A DNA stretch of 64,000 nucleotides from Chalara sp. BL73 (taxonomy: Eukaryota > Ascomycota > Leotiomycetes > Helotiales), in the NCBI GenBank assembly GCA_918026815.1, contig CAKJVC010000071.1:1-64000 (forward strand). The letters run 5' to 3'. The translations under genes were made by a program, and so were the position numbers. How positions within the stretch are numbered: the first letter of the stretch is position 1; each line of letters opens with the position of its first letter. Below are positions 11,207-22,528 of this stretch, piece by piece. The notes below the pieces were generated by a model that saw nothing but the letters and a program-made list of their open reading frames with translations, was not told the DNA's origin and made no database searches.

Positions 11207-11501
11207 GCACATGAGAGCGCGTGAGGGGTCTAATACTTAAATATCCGCCAGTGTAAAGCCTTTGCCGACCGATTGGTGCGGATAATAACCAGCCCTCCCG
11301 TATAGGAAGTTTGATAACACGGGATAGCCGTGTACGATTCCCACAAATAGGAATGACCCGATACATTCCACATCAATTACAGTTTAATAACAGGTGGTTC
11401 TCGACATGCTGCGTCCTAAGTGCTCTGAACCAGGCCTTTAGGCTCACATTAACCCCCCGCTCATCGGTCGACAATACGTAGTGTCATGTCCTGTTAGATT
11501 G

Positions 11502-11684
11502 TGTCACGAACACGGTCCTATAGGCCTGGAAGGGCGGGTTGTAGGTGCTTCAATACGAAAATACTAAACTAAGGAGAGAAAAAGTACAATCTCGGAAGCT
11601 GTCGGCTAAGTCAAGTTCTCGGGCCATGTGCTACTAGTCCCAGTTAGGGAACGCAGGCGAGCCGGCCACATGATAACCGTGACA
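11502..11684 (+). repeat. Solo LTR, family E, copy 1, TSD GATTG
   Basis: TGTCACGAAC ... AACCGTGACA, 183 bp, flanked on both sides by the perfect 5-bp duplication GATTG (11497-11501 and 11685-11689). It shares the ACTAAACTAAGGAGAGAAAA-type middle with 15361-15566 and with a partial copy at 37322-37406. Confidence 0.85.
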
Positions 11685-11944
11685 GATTGTTAGTTTCGTT
11701 AGACTGATTAGACTTAAGGGATTTTTCATACTATACTATACGTTATGGACTCTCCCCCTCTAATATCCACTTATTAGTTATTAATATTATCCTATATATA
11801 TATATATGCTATACCAAGGCCGGTATCTAATAGCAAAAGCTATCAACTACCGCCTCCACGCGACCGGTTCTCAGTGCCAAGAGCTTGCCGAGCGGACACG
11901 TAGCCGTAACATATTAACCAGGAGTCTCCATATAAATACAAATT

Positions 11945-12204
11945 TGTAACAATCGGTATGCCCAAGGCACGGCACGGAGGTCATGATACAGGAGCAAAGG
12001 GTGATGATCAGGGTATGAGGGGTTTCAGACCCAATACGGGGGAGACTCGGAGTCGCCTATATAAAGGCCTGTACCTATTCTCTACAGTTGCTCCTCATGT
12101 TTTTGTATCCTTAGTACTTTAGACCTATAAGGCAATCACGATCAGCCTATTGTACGCACTCCCATATGCCTCTATTCTAGCCCGTGATTCCTAGCGTCGT
12201 TACA
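11945..12204 (+). repeat. Solo LTR, family A, copy 1, TSD AAATT
   Basis: TGTAACAATCGG ... GCGTCGTTACA, 260 bp, with AAATT at 11940-11944 and 12205-12209. It contains a TATA motif (CGCCTATATAAAGGCC), as expected of an LTR promoter. Further copies lie at 45972-46819 (interrupted) and 49445-49703. Confidence 0.9.
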
Positions 12205-12235
12205 AAATTCAGGTGCAGCGTAGCTTTTTAGATTG

Positions 12236-12409
12236 TGTCACGGCACGCGCTGTGGATCTACAGATACAGAGGGCAACGGTGGTGCAATACGAGAATCTAT
12301 AGCTAAGGAAGGAAGAAGGAGCTCGGGGAGAGCAAGCTATATACACACGAGGCGCTCGGAGAGCTCGCCTAATATGGGTCACGTGTGCTTGGGAGCACGC
12401 GACGTGACA
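12236..12409 (-). repeat. LTR family B copy (174 bp), no TSD
   Basis: TGTCACGGCACGCG ... GCGACGTGACA is the reverse complement of the family-B consensus. The flanks (GATTG left, TATAC right) do not match each other, so this copy has probably been left by recombination or has lost its original flank. Confidence 0.85.
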
Positions 12410-12856
12410 TATACCACCTGTACAATATTGCAACACCTTCTAACATCAAGTGAGCAGGTGTGGATGGTTTTCTGCCCTAATACCCATGCTTAATGTGACA
12501 TAGCCTGCAAGTACGCCTGCGCTCGCGGCAAGCTCAGCCCAGCCTTGTGGGAAGCCTTGAATGGCACTTTCCTATTGAACGACAACTGAAAGCCAGCGCT
12601 ATATCGCGATGCGGAGCATTTGTTCCCCAAGGTCCTTTTATCTGTAACCTGTTAAGTCCGTCATATGATTCCCGTTATTTTTTCAGCTGAGGCCTGAGTA
12701 GTGATACGAGAGGGCTGAATCCGAGCTGTACCATCTCAGCCGCACCTCTGGGCACAAGCGCAATATATCAAGCAGCGGCCTCCCACGACCTACAGGTTTC
12801 TATCATGTTCTCATCTATTATGAGACGAATGCAAAACTCCTCATCGATTTAAGATA

Positions 12857-14177
12857 ATGCTTTTTCGAATTTGCTTTCTAGCGTTCTTGCTTGCACTTCT
12901 TTCAGTTGTTAAGACGCTCGTGGAAGATTCCATTATAGCGCAGCCGTATAATGCAGGGACTGACCCGATGCGCTCTCCGGTAGCAGTTCAGCGCCGTGAA
13001 GCAGAGAAAGAGTGTGGATTCCAAGGAAATTCCGATCTTTATGGCCTTGGAGTTCGAATTGGGATATATTTGCAGGTGAGTTCTTAAGGTGGCTCCCGGT
13101 TTTCCAATACTCACATCCTTAGTACTTCTCCAGTGCCGTATCCCAAATCTTCGATCTCCCACAAGAATCATCTTACGCCTCTATAACCTTTGCCTTTGCT
13201 CTCATCGTAGCTGTTATAACCCTAACCGTTCAAGGCGTCGCTTACCTTATCGAGCCCATAATATTCTATTACCTCTTCATCGGCGCTCCTTTATGCTCGC
13301 TTAGCGAGTACACCTATGTCTCCACACGAATCTGGGGTCGTCTACAAGTGGATCTGCACTTCTGCTTACGCGCTATTGCTGGCTGGTTCATCTCGATTAT
13401 GATGTGGGTATATATGATATGGTTCTGGCTCGGGGGGAAAGGCAGCGGGATGTTCCAAGAAGCCCCATGTGGGACAATAGTATTTCTCTTTGCGCGAGTC
13501 CCGCCCGAGAGGTTTAAAGCCATTAGCATTGTATTTACGATTTTCTCATTTGTCTTCTTAATCATATTTGTGTCTTTAGTCCCGAACGGGTACCGTTACA
13601 TTCGACAGACATTGGATGCTAAGAATCGTGCTATTACTACTATTTCCAAAACTAGCTCTGCGCTGCAAAGAACACGTGGCAAATACGGCTGGGGCTATAT
13701 TTTAAACACTATCGCCTGCATACTTGGATTTGTGGTGACGATTACAGGAACGGAGCTCGCTTTACGCTGGAATAAGGTTAAAGATGTGTATTCCGCCAAT
13801 ACCACTGGGCAACTAATCCCTTTAATACTTGGACTTTGTGGGGCAATTAGAGTCGTTTATCTCATTGCGAAAAAGTTCTATGTAAGTTTGCAGCAGTTTC
13901 TTGGGCTTGCTTCTCTCCCGCAATGCTACAGTATAATATCGATTAACTCGCTTGATAGTTATCTAGGGGGACTATGACCAAACCACCATCGATGCAGATG
14001 GAGCCGAGGGAGCATTATGGCGAGGCAGAAATAACCGCTATTGAGGGTCCAGCGGATTACGCTAGCGCTAACGCGTTAAACACGCAAAGCTACCGTGTGA
14101 GCGCCGAGGTTGCTCAGAGGCACCCCCTGAATCACCAGGGGCAGGATCACCACCACCGTAGGGTAGAGACGGTATAG
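12857..14177 (+). CDS. Multi-pass membrane protein of unknown function with signal sequence
   Basis: Three exons (12857-13075, 13123-13881, 13959-14177) with clean GT-AG introns of 47 and 77 nt join to 399 codons (398 aa), all in phase 0. The N-terminus MLFRICFLAFLLALLSVV is a signal peptide or first membrane helix, followed by an extracellular-looking segment with a KECGFQGNSDLYGLGVRIG string. Five or so further hydrophobic segments are visible (for example ITFAFALIVAVITLTV, WFISIMMWVYMIWFWLGG, IVFTIFSFVFLIIFVSLV, LNTIACILGFVVTITG). The tail is polar and His-rich (HPLNHQGQDHHHRR). I do not recognise the family. The gene needs no frameshift, whereas a heavily C-to-T/G-to-A mutated copy of its 3' end lies at 29364-29636. 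Confidence 0.8.
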
Positions 14178-14383
14178 GAAGCGGGCTATTCTCTAGCATC
14201 TACGTGTTGCATGCTTTGATGATGTGCTTTATGATCAGCGTCTTAGGGTCTCCCGGGCTGCGGAAACATAAATGCTCACTTCCCTTCCATTGTAGCAGCC
14301 TTATACGTGCTTCGTGAGACCCGTAGCCCTTATTCAGTCATCGAAAACGCTCTGCGTTGAGTAGCACCTACGATCAGGCCGAA
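14178..14383. other. 3' flank of the membrane-protein gene
   Basis: No gene. The stretch to about 14345 is also present, heavily mutated, in 29364-29636, so it belongs to the duplicated unit. Confidence 0.5.
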
Positions 14384-14587
14384 CTAGACTGTACCACCAC
14401 CAAGGCTGCTGAGTTGTTCCCCTATCTGACCCGCTGACAAACAAGCAGTGACAACATTATGCTTATCCATACGGCCAAGCATATAGATATTAGGATCGTC
14501 CGCGTCTCGGGGGAGACTTGGATGCTCCTCATCTAGCATCTCTTGCGCAGTGGCGAGCTTGATCGGAATGACGCATACCCATCCCAC
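14384..14587 (-). pseudogene. Fragment of a nucleoside-phosphorylase-like (PNP_UDP) effector domain
   Basis: The frame reads GWVCVIPIKLATAQEMLDEE, then HPSLPRDADDPNIYMLGRM and DKHNVVTACLSAGQIGE. This is the N-terminal start of the phosphorylase-superfamily domain that heads many fungal NLR-type proteins (typical GWICALPIE, LGRIGEHNVVIACLPAGQ). Only about 67 codons remain; the NACHT or NB-ARC part is missing. On the right it is followed by unrelated sequence and a family-B LTR. Confidence 0.7.
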
Positions 14588-14724
14588 TATATAATCTTTC
14601 CGAGTAAGGCAAGGTTGTGGAGTCTATGTCTTTGTGGAGTATAGCGTCGTCGCGATGTAGGGCTAAGTCACGTACACATATCGCCTGCTTCGCGTCTGTG
14701 AAGAAATATAGCTTGTCCCCTTAT

Positions 14725-14897
14725 TGTCACGTCGCGTGCTCCCAAGCACACGTGACCCATATTAGGCGAGCTCTCCGAGCGCCTCGTGCATATATAGCTT
14801 GCTCTCCTCGAGCTCCTCTTCCTTCCTCAGCTATAGATTCTCGTATGATACCACCGTTGCCCTCTGTATCTGTAGATCCACAGCGCGTGTCGTGACA
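14725..14897 (+). repeat. LTR family B copy (173 bp), no TSD
   Basis: TGTCACGTCGCGTG ... GTGTCGTGACA. Flanks CTTAT and CTCGG differ. It separates a phosphorylase-domain fragment from a kinase fragment, two unrelated sequences. Confidence 0.85.
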
Positions 14898-15235
14898 CTC
14901 GGTGATTTTGGTATCGCTAAGACTGTCGACAACTCGCATACTTTAGTCGGAACAAACTTTTACAGAGCGCCGGAGCTTTAGCAAAGAAGTAACTAGACAA
15001 CAAGCTTTAATATATATAAGCTTAGTGGAATTGTTATTGAGGCTTTAGATGGATTTCCGGACCCGGCAAAAAAGCTTGCTACATGGCAGCTATAGCATTA
15101 TCATCTCTAGACCTTTGCAAGTGAAGGTTTTATTACATCGATGCTCGCCAGCAGCTTTAATAACCGTCTAACAGCGTATCAAATTATTTATACTTTCTTT
15201 CTCGACGAGCTTCCTTCAATGGAATTGGCGTAGAT
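14898..15235 (+). pseudogene. Protein-kinase C-lobe fragment with stop codons
   Basis: Directly after the LTR the frame reads LGDFGIAKTVDNSHTLVGT, then NFYRAPEL (DFG and APE motifs), a stop, then LSGIVIEALDGFPDPAKKLA, as in fungal kinases. N-lobe and catalytic loop are absent and several stops interrupt the rest. Confidence 0.65.
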
Positions 15236-15360
15236 AGGGTCGACGGAGTTATCTCCGAAAATAAGAAACCCATGTCAAGTAATAATGAAAAAATGAGTGG
15301 GAGAGACATAGAGTCCCTGACATCAGCGCATCTATGTGGATGATTCGTTCAGTTCCCGGG

Positions 15361-15566
15361 TGTCACGATCCCAATACAGGCGCCAGTGATAGCTGTTTGT
15401 AAGGTCTCAATATGAGGATTCTAAACTAAAGAGAAAAGGTGTAACTACTGCTGGAACTGCCCTCATATAACTATGGCCAGTTCCAGGGTCTAGCTAGGCG
15501 AACCAATGAGCGTTCACAGCTGTGGCGCGACATGGCCAAGCGCACGTGATCTCTAGGGCTGTGACA
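15361..15566 (+). repeat. Solo LTR, family E, copy 2, TSD CCGGG
   Basis: TGTCACGATCCC ... AGGGCTGTGACA, 206 bp, flanked by CCGGG at 15356-15360 and 15567-15571. The middle (TTCTAAACTAAAGAGAAAAGG) matches the copy at 11502. Confidence 0.85.
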
Positions 15567-15581
15567 CCGGGTTTAGCTTTG

Positions 15582-15802
15582 TTTGTATCAGTTCCTGTAA
15601 TACTTCTTCGTATGACTTGCAATTGCTTAAGTCGGTTACCCACGGGGCACGTAGCACCGCCATCTCAGCGCAGTGCTATATATGCTCGTTGCAGGTGGTT
15701 GACTTGTTCTTGAATTGTTCTAAGTGCTAATCTACGTACGAGAGCTATAATACATCCATGTGGTCCGTGCGTCGCGAGGTGTGCTATTCACTCATACCAA
15801 CA
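15582..15802 (-). repeat. Probable solo LTR, family R, copy 2
   Basis: Reverse complement of 4355-4580 with few differences over about 200 bp. Its 5' end (TGTTGG on the minus strand) is at 15802. No target-site duplication was found. Confidence 0.6.
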
Positions 15803-15829
15803 GTATCAACACCAAGAGAATTAAGAGAT

Positions 15830-16480
15830 CAGCCGTCACGACCACTACCCCAAAGGCCGCGATTGCAGTCACAACACAAGCGACGAGGATGACGAGGATC
15901 CGCGACCTTCGAAACGGCGGAAGCTTCCCCCACACCCACCGGTGACGCTCTAACACCACCCGATGAGCCAACACCCGTAGGTAACAATCACCACAATACT
16001 CTACGAACCTCTCGAAGTCCCTCCATTGCGGTGGAGTCGGCGCCAGTTTCAGAGTACCAAGAGTAGCCCTTCCAAGGTTTCCTCAAATGCACCAAGGTCG
16101 GGAATGAGACAACGTACAATCTCGAGTTCCAGTTATCGCATGTCCCCGAGCACCTCTATCTCCCCGTCCTTTCCAAAGCGTTGGGCGTGCGTTCTAACGA
16201 GGAGGCGTCCGTGGAGGCTGCAACCCTTTATGACGCTGTAGCACATTCCAGAGCGCATTCCGCAGCGGTGCTGCCTCGGATAAAGCGTGTTCGGTAGGCG
16301 CCTAAAGAGGATGCGACGATATTCAAGATGAGGGACAAGGATAGCTGCTCGTGGGAAGCTATCCGTGCCGCCCTCCCCCACCGGACTATTGGGACGATCC
16401 AGGTGCACTACTCCGCGAATCTCAAAAATCAGCCACGTGGAAGCATATATTGGGTGAAACGTAGAGTTGAATGGTGGTCG
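15830..16480 (+). pseudogene. Myb/SANT-like protein pseudogene
   Basis: After one early frameshift near 15940 a single frame runs through GDALTPPDEPTPVGNNHHN, VSEYQE, FQGFLKCTKVGNETTYNLEF, IKRVR, KEDATIFKMRDKDSCSWEAI and ALPHRTIGTIQVHYSANLK. The last part is a Myb/SANT-type helix-turn-helix, a common fungal hypothetical family. In the frame two codons where the family has Trp (EYQEW, VRW) are TAG, as a G-to-A change would produce. It is an inactivated copy. Confidence 0.65.
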
Positions 16481-16508
16481 TTTGAAGTGCAGACATATTT
16501 TTTTAGCA

Positions 16509-18225
16509 CTACTTCCCAGGACTCCTTGGAACACATTCAATCGACTCGTTCTCTTCTGTAGTAGAGCCATGGCCAATTGATTTCTGTGACCCTCCTCTCT
16601 CTCTTTCGCCTGCCACACGATCATTAGTTTTTTCCTTCATTTGTGGGTGATGGCTCCTTCTATACAGTTCGCTATTCAAGCGTTTGACCATTTCGGTAGC
16701 GGTCGGTCGAGCTATCAACTTTGGACTCAACATGTCCCAAAGAATGAAGGCATCGGTACTTGAAAGCTCCAATTGTGCCCTGGCAGCCTCGACCTTCGTA
16801 AGCCGCGATATTATCTTGTTCCTCGCCTCCTGTCGCACCTCCCTCCTCAGGGAATGAAGGTCTGCAATCATGAAATCTCGGCTCTCTGCAAATTCAGGGA
16901 GGGGTCGCAGCTTTCTCAAATACAGTACCGTCACGCCGAGGGCAAACTCATCACCTGGCTTTCCTCGCTGGTTAATCGTGATATATTCCGGAGGTATATA
17001 GAATGGCGTCCCGCCGTTCATTGGTCTTGAAAGGTTTGATTGACGTGAAAGACCGAAGTCGCAGAGGACGGCACCTCGCTTTTCAGAGTACAAAATGTTA
17101 CCTGGCTTGATATCGTTGTGCTCCAACCCTTGACCATGCAGGTATTCCAGAGCGCTCGCGATACCAATCCAGACTTGAAGGCATCATCTTCTGAGCCACG
17201 AAAGTAGTGGTCAGTTGCATTCCGCCACACGTCCATTGTGCTGAGGTCGTACCCTGGGACAAATTCTTGATACAATGTTAGGAAACGGGCGTCCCCGCCG
17301 TACAAACCCACGATCGATTCCTTTGAAGTAGTCAGCCGCACTGAAAAAGATCGCAGTTTCACGGTTGAGAATGCATACATGTTTCAGTCCGTTATGGACA
17401 TTGTACTCCCGCAACCAAGCCTCTGCATGATCTACGAGAGACTTCCCATTATCGGCTGAGGTCCCACTCCTCCGAATTTTCAAGACTTTCACCACAATCT
17501 CGTCATCGTCAATGCCGCTGTGTTGGGCTAGGTAGACTTCGGACTGAGCTCTCTTCGAGAGGACCTTGCGCTTATGGATCCGGTAACCTTCCATGCCCAA
17601 GACTCCAGGTATGTCCAGGACACCATGTTGTGAGAGATCCACGAGGGGATTGCCAGTCGCCACTAGGGATTGTGAGGATGAAATCTTGTTGGCGCCTGTG
17701 GCAAGAAACAAGATGGAACTATTATCCACAGTGTGGCCAACCTTCCGGATTTGTCGAACAGGCGCGTTTGGAGACTCGTTCAACACCCCTTCCGATACTG
17801 ACAGTGCTCTTTTGAGTGATGTCTCGCCATGTACACTGGGCGTCCCTGGCCTTGCCAGTTTTCGGGTAGTATCCAGTATATCTTCTCTCGCTAGGACCCT
17901 TAGGTCTAAGACACGACTTTGATGAATGATAATTCCGTACGTCCCGGGGCCTAAATTCTTTATCTGCTGCGGAAACAGTTGCTCTGAATCATATTCCGCA
18001 TCAGCTTTGGAGTCAGATATAGGACGGACCTCAATCCCAACGACGGATCTATTGCGAATAACGAGGCTGCTGCTCGTGCTGTCGTAGTATATATCGCATA
18101 ATAGAGGCCGACTCCGGGCCTCCTCGTTTTGGAGATGGACATTCAACGAGAATTTAATGTCCAGAAAAGCTTGAACGACTAAAGCAATGTTCGTTTTAGA
18201 GTCCGAATCAAACCTTAGTAGAACT
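16509..18225 (-). pseudogene. FHA-like domain plus protein kinase, 5'-truncated and frameshifted
   Basis: The N-terminal part (LLCDIYYDSTSSSLVIRNRS, LGPGTYGIIIHQSRVLDLRV) resembles the FHA-like region that precedes fungal kinases of this type. The kinase domain starts at GYRIHKRKVLSKRAQSEVYLA; an intron at 17321-17378 joins NGLKH to ESIVGLYGGD. The catalytic loop is HNDIKPGNIL, then CDFGLSRQ, then TPFYIPPEYIT. Near 17172 the frame slips by one base: DAFK must continue as VWIGIASALEYLHGQG, which a single missing G explains. The frame also meets a stop about 30 nt before the family-D LTR at 18260, and no start exon is left. One sequencing error could account for the slip, but not for the lost 5' end. 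Confidence 0.75.
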
Positions 18226-18259
18226 ATATACTAAGAAAGTAAAGAGATTAGAGTAGAAA

Positions 18260-18546
18260 TGTAACAGCCAGGGCCGGTTAGGGATGGATATCATAACAGC
18301 TACAGCAGCCACAGGCATGCAGCTACAGCAGGCACACAGCTACAGCAGCTACAGGCTGACAGCTACAGTACAGTTGAAAGGATATAAGGAACAGCTAGAG
18401 CTTTCAGGAGAAAGGCAAGCTTGAGTTTATTTACTAGACGGACAAGCATACTTTTGATATCAATACATCACTGTTTCTATTACATTGCCGTCACGTGTTC
18501 TTACCTGTTATATTGCAATCCCTCCTGTTGCCCTCTATTTGTTACA
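18260..18546 (+). repeat. LTR family D, copy 1
   Basis: TGTAACAGCCAGGGCCGG ... CTCTATTTGTTACA. It contains an internal minisatellite (CAGCTACAGCAGCCACAGGC type units) and the conserved 3' part with GATATCAATACATCACT. Flanks do not match. It lies just upstream of the truncated kinase. Confidence 0.85.
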
Positions 18547-18848
18547 GTGTGCTTCGTCCGTGAAAAAGATATAAGACCAAAAGTCCTTTATTGTCTTATA
18601 TTCGTGCTTTTGGCCATACGAGACATGTTCGTTCTTGTTCTTGCGCGAAATTGTCTTCTTTACAAAGGCACATTTGTAGATCTGACCGCTATTAGTATGC
18701 TCCTTTAACTTGTTTTGTAATTGGCGCTTTTTGCAAAGAATTCCGTGGTAAGCAATCTGTGCTTCGTACGGCTAATTTCGTACTGGATTTCTGGCCGGGT
18801 CGACAAGCTTCTGACAAATCGCTTTTGTGACTTTCGAGCGCTTTCCAA
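18547..18848. other. Unassigned stretch between two LTRs
   Basis: A frame reading through from the LTR is open to about 18708 but shows no known family motif. Confidence 0.35.
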
Positions 18849-19104
18849 TGTAACAACTTAAGCTGAACAGGGATCTCGATCCGTAAATCCAGGTAAAAGA
18901 CTCAGAAGTGTAAACAACTATTAATTGTAATAACTAAAAGAACAAGCTACGGACAGAAGAAAGGAAGGAAAGCAGTGCTCTATATACAGGAACTGGCCGG
19001 AGGCCAGGATAAGCGAGCTTTGCGGTGTCCGGGTACTGAGCTTCGTCCGAGCTCTGGGGCATCCGGTGCTGAGCTCCAAGCCAGAGAAGGCCAGGGCCGT
19101 GACA
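18849..19104 (-). repeat. Solo LTR, family G, copy 2
   Basis: On the minus strand TGTCACGGCCCTGGCC ... TTAAGTTGTTACA, 256 bp. Flanks TCCAA and ACAAT do not match. It ends about 70 bp beyond the stop codon of the NLR-type gene. Confidence 0.8.
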
Positions 19105-19173
19105 ACAATAATAAAACATTCGCTGACACCGGACGCATTGTCTCTAAAGTTTTGAAGGGAATAGCATTAGATT

Positions 19174-22100
19174 TCAAGTATTGTTGATACCTAAATCTGC
19201 TAATGCGATACTTATATTCTTGCATCGTTTACTCGAATACCCAAAAACAGTTCCAAGACCTTGTTGAGCACGTCTGTAGAGCTCTTTAGCACTGTCCACT
19301 CTACCAGTTTGAGAAAATAGCACAGCGAGATTCTCAAATGTGTTCATTGCAGGAACATAGGTAATGACTTGTATAGGACCAAGAGCCTTCTCGTACCCAT
19401 TCAGTGCTCTCTGGTACATTTCTTCCGCCTGGTTGAGCTTTCCTTGGGTTTTGTAAAGGAGGCCTAAATTGTTGACCGTGTTAAGCGTTAATGTATGATC
19501 TGGGCCCCATGCCTTCTCGTACCCATTTAGCGCTCGTTGGTACATCTTCTCTGCCTCGTTGAGCTTTCCCTGGTCCACGTAAAGAAGGCCTAAATTGTTG
19601 ACCGTGTCAAGCGTTAATGTATGATCCGGCCCCCATGCCTTTTCTTTCCCATTCAACGCTCGCTGGTACATCTTTTCTGCCTCGCCGATCTTTTTCTGGC
19701 CCATATAAAGAATGCCCAAATTGTTGACCGTGTTTAGCGTTGACGTGTGGTCTGGCCCCCATGCCTTCTCATACCCATTTAGCGCCCGCTGGTACATCTT
19801 CTCTGCCTCGTTAAGTTTCCCCTGGTCCACGTAGAGAATGCCTAAATTATTGACTGTATCAAGCGTTGATGTGTGTTCTGGCCCCCATATCTTCTCATTC
19901 CCATTCAACGCTCGCTGGAACATCTTCTCTGCATCGTCGAGCTTTCCTTGGGATTTGTAAAGAATGCCTAAATTGTTGACTGTAGTAAGTGTAGATGTAG
20001 GATCCGGCCCCCATGCCTTCTCAAACCCATTCAATACTCGCTGGAACATTTTCTCTGCTTCGTTGAGCTTTCCCTGGTCCACATAAAGAAGACCTAAATT
20101 GTTAACCGGAGCAAACGTTAATGTGTGATCTGGCCCCCATGCCTTTTCGTACCCATTTAGCGCTCGCTGGTACATCTCCTCCGCCTCGTTGAGCTTTCCT
20201 TGGGTTTTGTAAAGAATACCTAAATTGTTGACCATGTCAAGCGTTAGTGGGTGGTCTGGCCCCCTTGCCTTCTCGTACCCATTCAACGCTCGCTGGTACA
20301 TCTTCTCCGCCTCTTCGAGCTTGCTTTGGTCTGCGTACAGATTTCCCAGGCTGTGGCATGCCCATTCTATATCATCATCTGCAACCAAGCTATTCAATAC
20401 GACATACGAACATCTTGCTGCATGCTGGAGGAGCCGGCGCTGCGTTAGCCACGGTCGAATATCCTGCTCCCCCGGTACATGTGATCCTACAGATTTAACA
20501 GCTAGCCTAGCTAGATCATAGTCCCACTCTTGGTTTAAAACGTGTCTTGTCCATGAGTGAACGCATCCGTGAATGCTATACCCTCGTGACTCGATTAATT
20601 CTTGCGAAGACATGTCTACCTCCACCAGCCCATAGTCACTCAAGACTCGTATCGCGCCGTGAAAGCTTAATTCGTCATTAGTTAGCTGTTGTATCCAGCC
20701 TGGGTCCTTAAAATCGTCGTGTCGAAGAAGCTCAAACCAAAGATCCTGATTATCAAAGTACGCCCACAGGCGAAGAAGCTTAGCCGAAAGGTGGTTTCGT
20801 TTTTCGACGTGATTAAATGAAATCTGCCACGTAGAGTAGAGCGTCCGGTCTTCGTACGAGCTTAGCTCAGGAGTCATCTTCTGAAGCTTTGCCCATGATG
20901 CTTTGTATAAGCGAAGATAGTCCGAAATGCTTGTCGCCACTTGATCAAGGTATGCTCCAGCCGTTGCTAGAGCAAGAGGAAGCCCATCCATCTCCTTAGC
21001 AAGCCTTATAGCATCAGGATCTAACATTATTAGAATTGTACCCACACAATTAAAATTGCTCACCGTTTACAAGCCTTTCTCGGCCTGATGTATTAGATAA
21101 AATCTCGAGGCTGTCGTGCACATTCCGAAGTTTAGTAACTTGTATACAACGACCAATTTTAACTTGTGATGACCGTGTTGTAATAATGATTGAACCTTGA
21201 TATGATTCTGGGAAGAATTTTCGGATATCTAATGCTGAGATATCTATGTTGCCTGCCACTTTTGGGTTGTCGTAATTATCGTATATCATGAGCCATCGTG
21301 TGTTGTCAGGCACACTCAGCCACGCTTTAACAGCATCTACCACCTCGTCGAGATTTTCTTTCGTATCCACGCTGCTTAGCCGGCTGGCCGAAGGATGCTC
21401 TCGCGATATCTGCTTTGCTATCTTAGCGAAACTTTGCTTCAGAGAATCCTCATCCTTGACGTTTAGCCAGAATATTGCCGAGTAGTTGTCTTTGTGCTGC
21501 TTCGCGTACGCAACACTTAATTGTGTCTTGCCGATTCCCCCTAGACCGTGAAGAACAACAACTCGGCGGGAGCCATCGCTGCTCATCAGTGTCCTATGCA
21601 TTTCCACGAGTTCTTTCTCTCTTGCCACGAAGTGCTCAACATCAGAAATATTAGAGAGACTAAAGGCAACCGAGAAGTCCTCGCACCTGACGCCTACTCC
21701 AGTCAGCAGCTTCCTAATACCTATATACCCTAATATTTATATGCCCGGACCCTTAATAGCTGCTATTGTTAACAAAATAACCTTACCATTTGCAGCCTTG
21801 TTGATCTCCCCGCGGAGTCGTTTCAATGCCTTCTCTGCCCCTTCACCATAAATAAGCGGCATATTTACGTCGAAGATGCCTAGCAGCGAGTATGCTTTAT
21901 CTTCTTTACAAGTGGTTTCACGTTGTTCTGCCCATGACATTCGCTCAACGACGCCAAAATCAGACAAAGGGCTTCCTCGAAGAGCTTTAACGGGTATTCC
22001 TGTTACCTCGCAGATATGTTGTTCTAGGGATGCCTTGTTTCCTAATAGCTCCCCTTCTTTTGAGAAAAATCCAACTGATATCGGAGCAATAAGTTCTTGA

Positions 22101-22528
22101 AGCGTCCAGCCACGAGTGAACCACCTGCTGGTCCGAAATGTCGCTTCCCAGGGCAGTTCGTTAGATATGTTGTCTCTGTTAAAGGGAGGTCTCGAAACAT
22201 CTGACAGATAAACGTAGCATTTTGTTGCACCACGGTACCAGCGAAACATGGAGTTGATAGCCTCTGCAAGCTCAGTACTGTTCGATTTGTCGATACAGCA
22301 AGTGTCCACCCAAAAGTATCGCAAGCCGTCACGCCTTGCCCGCTCTCTGCAAAACTGTATCTTAGTATAGCCAGCCTTTTTTTTTCCAGTACCATTTGTC
22401 AAATCTTTGAAAGTAACTTCCTCCGCCCCCCATGTGTGCGATAGTATAGCATAATTCCGGGGAATATCATCGCCGAAAAACGTGGATAGGCTAAACTCGC
22501 CATCGTTATTGTATTCAAGTAGACGCAT
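19174..22528 (-). CDS. HET-NB-ARC-TPR protein (NLR-like, STAND family)
   Basis: Three exons (22528-21787, 21693-21064, 21020-19174) with introns of 93 and 43 nt join to exactly 1073 codons (1072 aa). Residues 1-150: HET domain (YAILSHTWGAEEVTF, YFWVDTCCIDKSNS, RWFTRGWTLQELIAP). Residues about 265-560: NB-ARC with P-loop GLGGIGKTQL (about 297-305), Walker B WLMIYDNYDN, TTRS sensor and GLPLAL. Residues about 685-1030: eight nearly identical 42-residue TPR units (GKLNEAEKMYQRALNGYEKA, then WGPDHTLTLDTVNNLGLLY) and a degenerate one. HET domains trigger incompatibility-type cell death; NB-ARC modules act as nucleotide-dependent switches and repeats as the sensing part. The role of this individual protein is inferred. 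No stop or frameshift is needed. Confidence 0.9.
19340..20340 (-). repeat. Array of about eight 126-bp TPR-coding repeats
   Basis: Each unit encodes 42 residues. Variation is concentrated at a few sites, notably the residue pair before Q in (K/V/M)(T/D/S/G)QGKLNEAE, and after GP (DHTLTL, DHTSTL, DPTSTL, EHTSTL). The high internal identity implies recent unequal exchange or conversion. Confidence 0.85.

Noticed and set aside
12209..12493. Frames on both strands containing GARDVT-like or YIACSPRAP-like peptides, here and at 14617-14939, 36555-36857, 45793-46026, 47715-47948 and 54733-55054
   Set aside because: They are translations of the family-B LTR in different frames; the same peptides recur wherever the LTR does.
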